Positions 59,766 to 64,000 of a DNA stretch of 64,000 nt are shown here, one piece after another (within the stretch, counting starts at the first letter, position 1; every line of letters starts with the position of its first letter). Location: contig NZ_CP049905.1 in NCBI RefSeq assembly GCF_011305535.1, positions 1,994,001 through 2,058,000 on the forward strand, in the 5' to 3' direction. The stretch comes from Diaphorobacter sp. HDW4B. GTDB taxonomy: Bacteria; Pseudomonadota; Gammaproteobacteria; Burkholderiales; Burkholderiaceae_C. The notes below the pieces were generated by a model. The model did not search any database and was not told the origin of the DNA. It saw only the letters and a list, made by a program, of their open reading frames with translations. The translations under genes and the position numbers were made by a program.

Positions 59766-61325
59766 TTAAACGAACGACTTCTTGAACGCAGCGATGGCTT
59801 GGGAGAGCTCGGCTTCGTCCTTGCCTTCCTTGTCGAAGGCACGGTTCTTGTCCAGACGCTCCACCAGAGCAGCGTAGCTGGTCTTGAGGAACTGGTGCAG
59901 GCCGTGTTCGAAAGGCAGAACCTTCTTCACATCGATGTCGTCCAGGAAACCCTTGTTGGCCGCGAACAGCGAGGCTGCCATCATGGAGATGGGCAGTGGG
60001 CTGTACTGAGGCTGCTTGAGCAGTTCAGTCACGCGGGCACCACGGTCGAGCTGCTTGCGGGTCGCTTCGTCCAGATCGGAAGCGAACTGCGCGAACGCAG
60101 CCAGTTCACGGTACTGTGCCAAGTCGGTACGGATACCGCCGGACAGGCCCTTGATCAGCTTGGTCTGAGCAGCACCACCCACGCGCGACACCGAGATACC
60201 GGCGTTGATGGCGGGACGGATACCGGCGTTGAACAGGCTGGTTTCCAGGAAGATCTGACCGTCAGTGATCGAAATCACGTTGGTAGGAACGAAAGCGGAC
60301 ACGTCACCGGCTTGGGTTTCGATGATTGGCAGAGCCGTCAGCGAACCTGTCTTGCCCTTGACTTCACCCTTGGTGAAGGCTTCCACGTAGTCGGCGTTCA
60401 CGCGAGCGGCGCGTTCGAGCAGACGGCTGTGGAGATAGAACACGTCGCCGGGGAACGCTTCGCGTCCTGGTGGGCGGCGCAGCAGCAGCGAAACCTGACG
60501 GTATGCAACGGCTTGCTTGGACAGATCGTCGTACACGATCAGAGCGTCTTCACCGCGGTCGCGGAAGTATTCGCCCATCGTGCAGCCGGAGTAGGCCGAC
60601 ACGTACTGCATCGCAGCGGATTCGGAAGCGGTGGCAGCCACGACGATGGTGTAGTCCATCGCGCCGGCTTGCTCGAGAGCACGCACCACGTTCTTGACCG
60701 AAGAAGCCTTCTGGCCGATGGCTACGTACACGCAGACAACGCCTTGACCCTTCTGGTTGATGATGGCATCGATCGCCACAGCGGTCTTGCCGGTCTGGCG
60801 GTCGCCAATGATCAGCTCGCGCTGGCCACGGCCGATTGGCACCATCGCGTCAATCGCCTTCGTACCAGTCTGCAGAGGCTGGTCAACGGATTGACGGGCA
60901 ATAACGCCTGGAGCAACCTTTTCGATCACGTCCGTCATCTTGGCGTTGATGGGGCCCTTGCCGTCGATGGGCTGACCCAGTGCGTTCACCACGCGGCCGA
61001 CGAGTTCGGGGCCGACGGGCACTTCCAGAATACGACCCGTGCACTTGACGGTGTCGCCTTCGGAGATGTGCTCGTACTCGCCCAGAATCACGGCGCCGAC
61101 GGAGTCGCGCTCGAGGTTCAGTGCCAGACCATAGGATGGTTGGCCATCGGAGCCAGCTGGGAATTCCAGCATTTCGCCCTGCATCACGTCGGACAAGCCG
61201 TGCACGCGCACGATACCGTCAGTCACGGAAACGACCGTGCCCTGGTTACGGATATCAGCGCCAGCAGCCAGCCCTTCGATGCGGCTCTTAATCAGTTCTG
61301 AAATTTCAGCGGGATTGAGTTGCAT
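59766..61325 (-). CDS. atpA: ATP synthase F1 subunit alpha
   Basis: A 518-residue regulatory nucleotide-binding subunit. It starts [19 protein letters not shown] (ATG 61325). Walker A is [11 protein letters not shown] and the family signature [17 protein letters not shown] is present. It follows atpH by 42 bp. Confidence 0.98.
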   Translation of the reverse strand: MQLNPAEISELIKSRIEGLAAGADIRNQGTVVSVTDGIVRVHGLSDVMQGEMLEFPAGSDGQPSYGLALNLERDSVGAVILGEYEHISEGDTVKCTGRILEVPVGPELVGRVVNALGQPIDGKGPINAKMTDVIEKVAPGVIARQSVDQPLQTGTKAIDAMVPIGRGQRELIIGDRQTGKTAVAIDAIINQKGQGVVCVYVAIGQKASSVKNVVRALEQAGAMDYTIVVAATASESAAMQYVSAYSGCTMGEYFRDRGEDALIVYDDLSKQAVAYRQVSLLLRRPPGREAFPGDVFYLHSRLLERAARVNADYVEAFTKGEVKGKTGSLTALPIIETQAGDVSAFVPTNVISITDGQIFLETSLFNAGIRPAINAGISVSRVGGAAQTKLIKGLSGGIRTDLAQYRELAAFAQFASDLDEATRKQLDRGARVTELLKQPQYSPLPISMMAASLFAANKGFLDDIDVKKVLPFEHGLHQFLKTSYAALVERLDKNRAFDKEGKDEAELSQAIAAFKKSFV

Positions 61326-61367
61326 GACTCTTTCCTTCAATCTTTGGTTAGCCGGGTCCTCGCCGCA

Positions 61368-61910
61368 TCACGCAGTGAGGGCTGCTTTCATTTGTTCCAG
61401 GCGGGCCTTGACCGAGGTGTCGAGCACCTCATCACCCACGACAACACGCACGCCACCGATCAGCGACTCATCCACCTTTTCAGACAGATTGAGCTTGCGG
61501 CCGAAGCGCTTTTCGAGCGTGGTGCCGAGGTCAGCCAAGGCAGCGGCGTCCAGCGGGAAAGCGCTGTAGACCAGCGCATCCGAGGAACCCTTGCTGTTGT
61601 TGACCAGCGCGCGGAACTGGGCTGCGATTTCGGGCAGCACGGTCACACGGCCGTTGTCGATCACGGTACGCAGGAAGTTCTTGGCGATGTCCGGCAGGTC
61701 AGCGCCTGCCACAGAAGAGAACACACCGAACAGCTGTTCGGCGGTGATCTTCGGGTTATCGGCCAACGAGCGCATCTGAGGGTTGGCGGCAATCGCCGCC
61801 AGCTTTTCCGCCCAGTCAGCCGCGGCACCGATGTCAACGCCTGCAATGTTCTTGCAGGCCTTGAACAGAGCCTCAGCGTAAGGGCGGGCAATGGTGGCGA
61901 GTTCTGCCAT
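61368..61910 (-). CDS. atpH: ATP synthase F1 subunit delta
   Basis: A 180-residue delta (OSCP) subunit, [20 protein letters not shown] at the start and [26 protein letters not shown] at the end. It ties F1 to the peripheral stalk and lies between atpF and atpA. Confidence 0.97.
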   Translation of the reverse strand: MAELATIARPYAEALFKACKNIAGVDIGAAADWAEKLAAIAANPQMRSLADNPKITAEQLFGVFSSVAGADLPDIAKNFLRTVIDNGRVTVLPEIAAQFRALVNNSKGSSDALVYSAFPLDAAALADLGTTLEKRFGRKLNLSEKVDESLIGGVRVVVGDEVLDTSVKARLEQMKAALTA

Positions 61911-61920
61911 GGTTGCTCCC

Positions 61921-62391
61921 TTACAGCTCGGTCTTCAGACGGTTCAACAGATCCGCGTGAACGCCAGCGTTGACTTCCTTGCGGAGAATCTGCTCGGCTC
62001 CCTTGACGGCCAATGCCGCCACCTGCTCACGCAGGGCTTCACGGGCTTGAATCGACTGCTGTTGGGCTTCGGCCTGGGCTGCAGCGACAATCTTGTTGCC
62101 TTCTTCTGTAGCGCGGGCTTTTGCCTCTTCAATAATGGCCTGTGCGCGACGCTCGGCATCAGCCAGGCGTGTAGCAGTTTCGTTGCTGGCCGCAGCCAAT
62201 TCCTTCTTCACGCGCTGATCAGCAGCGGCGAGTTCGGTTTTGGCTTTGTCCGCAGCAGCGAGACCATCAGCGATTTTCTGGGCTCGTTCATCCAGTGCCT
62301 TCGCGATCGGGGGCCACACGAACTTCATCGTGAACAGCGCCAGGATCAGGAAAACAATGGCCTGAACGAACAGGGTCGCATTGATACTCAC
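61921..62391 (-). CDS. atpF: ATP synthase Fo subunit b
   Basis: A 156-residue subunit b with one N-terminal membrane helix ([21 protein letters not shown]) and a long charged coiled coil. It forms the peripheral stalk and lies 10 bp from atpH. Confidence 0.97.
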   Translation of the reverse strand: MSINATLFVQAIVFLILALFTMKFVWPPIAKALDERAQKIADGLAAADKAKTELAAADQRVKKELAAASNETATRLADAERRAQAIIEEAKARATEEGNKIVAAAQAEAQQQSIQAREALREQVAALAVKGAEQILRKEVNAGVHADLLNRLKTEL

Positions 62392-62426
62392 GGCAACACC
62401 TTTCTATCTAGGGCGTTGATCGGAGC

Positions 62427-62705
<279 letters not shown>

Positions 62706-62727
62706 TTAAGAAAGGGAAAGGAAAGGA

Positions 62728-63606
<879 letters not shown>

Positions 63607-63624
63607 TCAATTAATCAATCAGTT

Positions 63625-64000
63625 TCACCTACCGGAACGCAACAGCAGTGCAATCCAATAAGCCTTCATAGTGACAACCATGCCGATCAGCAATGCCAGC
63701 CAACTCACACCCGGCACGATCCGGGGTGCAGCCACCAGCATGGCCACCGTCAACAAAATCTTGACCAGTTCCCAGCCAAAGAGCCCGACCATCGCGCCAC
63801 CGGCAGAACCTCGTCCGCGAGCCAAGCCTCGCGCAAAGACGAGCGACGGTACCACCACCGACAGCGCGCCGTACGCCACCGAATACGCAATTTGCGACTT
63901 CGACGACAGGAACCAAGCCACCAGCACAGCGATCAAACCCACGAGCACCTGAGCCAGCACGATTCTCCAGATGGAGAACGTCTTGTGTCTCTTGCGCCAC
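63625..64000 (-). CDS. atpI: ATP synthase subunit I, N-terminus beyond window
   Basis: The frame is open from the right edge to a stop at 63625, giving about 125 residues inside the window. The visible start is not a true start. Read in frame from the edge it gives WRKRHKTFSIWRIVLAQVL, which fits the cytoplasmic tail that precedes helix 1 in betaproteobacterial AtpI. About four membrane helices follow. A GTG at 63960 would remove this tail and is probably wrong. AtpI helps assemble the c-ring. First gene of the atp operon. Confidence 0.85.
   Translation of the reverse strand, partial: WRKRHKTFSIWRIVLAQVLVGLIAVLVAWFLSSKSQIAYSVAYGALSVVVPSLVFARGLARGRGSAGGAMVGLFGWELVKILLTVAMLVAAPRIVPGVSWLALLIGMVVTMKAYWIALLLRSGR

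Noticed and set aside
61229-61253. GGAAAC...GGTTAC inside atpA, resembling the hrp-box-like motif
   Set aside because: The -35 is GGAAAC rather than GGAAC and the spacing is two bases short; it lies within a housekeeping coding sequence.

Overview
The window is GC-rich bacterial chromosome with the gene content of a betaproteobacterium, most likely family Comamonadaceae (Comamonas/Delftia-like). This rests on the F1Fo ATP synthase operon layout, a membrane-anchored di-haem c5-type cytochrome, a DUF6152/DUF6644-type gene pair and overall codon use. Species cannot be fixed from sequence reading alone. No insertion sequence, phage, CRISPR array or rRNA was seen. There is one tRNA gene, tRNA-Arg(CCG).

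Layout. (1) 1-4441: the N-terminal part of a large secreted DUF11-repeat protein that runs off the left edge, an SDR oxidoreductase and two small envelope proteins. (2) 4604-11697: tRNA-Arg, then a TetR repressor divergent from a complete RND tripartite efflux operon (adaptor, pump, outer-membrane channel). A near-perfect 30-bp palindrome sits between them, and a terminator follows. (3) 11842-17833: di-haem cytochrome, a long imperfect inverted-repeat element (12806-13280), a hydrolase/SnoaL group and a lemA-TPM-TPM operon. (4) 17853-54799: a type III secretion (T3SS) island. (5) 55141-56551: two tandem paralogous genes of unknown function, each with a matching promoter motif. (6) 56950-64000: the atp operon on the minus strand, with atpI cut by the right edge.

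The T3SS island has three parts. The left part (17853-28360) is regulatory and sensory: a CesT-like chaperone, an RsbW/BtrW-like ATPase, three co-directional overlapping genes ending in a SpoIIE-type phosphatase (BtrU-like), a GNAT acetyltransferase, a very unusual sensor-MFS fusion and an ABC-type substrate-binding protein. The middle (28375-37401) holds candidate substrates, needle sctF with a small YscE-like protein and sctD, a STAS antagonist (BtrV-like), and a minus-strand block sctW-sycN-sctX-sctY-sctV in the order of the Yersinia virA operon. The right part (37093-54129) is one long plus-strand run: tip candidates, chaperone, translocators, sctG-like, sctIJKLNOPQRSTU, chaperone, sctC. 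An ECF sigma gene (BtrS/HrpL-like) faces it. Phosphatase, ATPase, STAS protein and ECF sigma together recall the BtrU/BtrW/BtrV/BtrS partner switch of Bordetella.

The most useful new observation is a repeated promoter-like motif, GGAAC-N16-YYACYNA, found at eight places with identical spacing. Most copies lie immediately upstream of T3SS or candidate-substrate genes on the correct strand. It resembles the HrpL hrp box (GGAACC-N15/16-CCACNNA) and is the probable target of the ECF sigma. Its positions predict the regulon, including candidate effectors and an antisense or long-leader promoter beside the anti-sigma gene. All function calls come from reading sequence; no database search was run.
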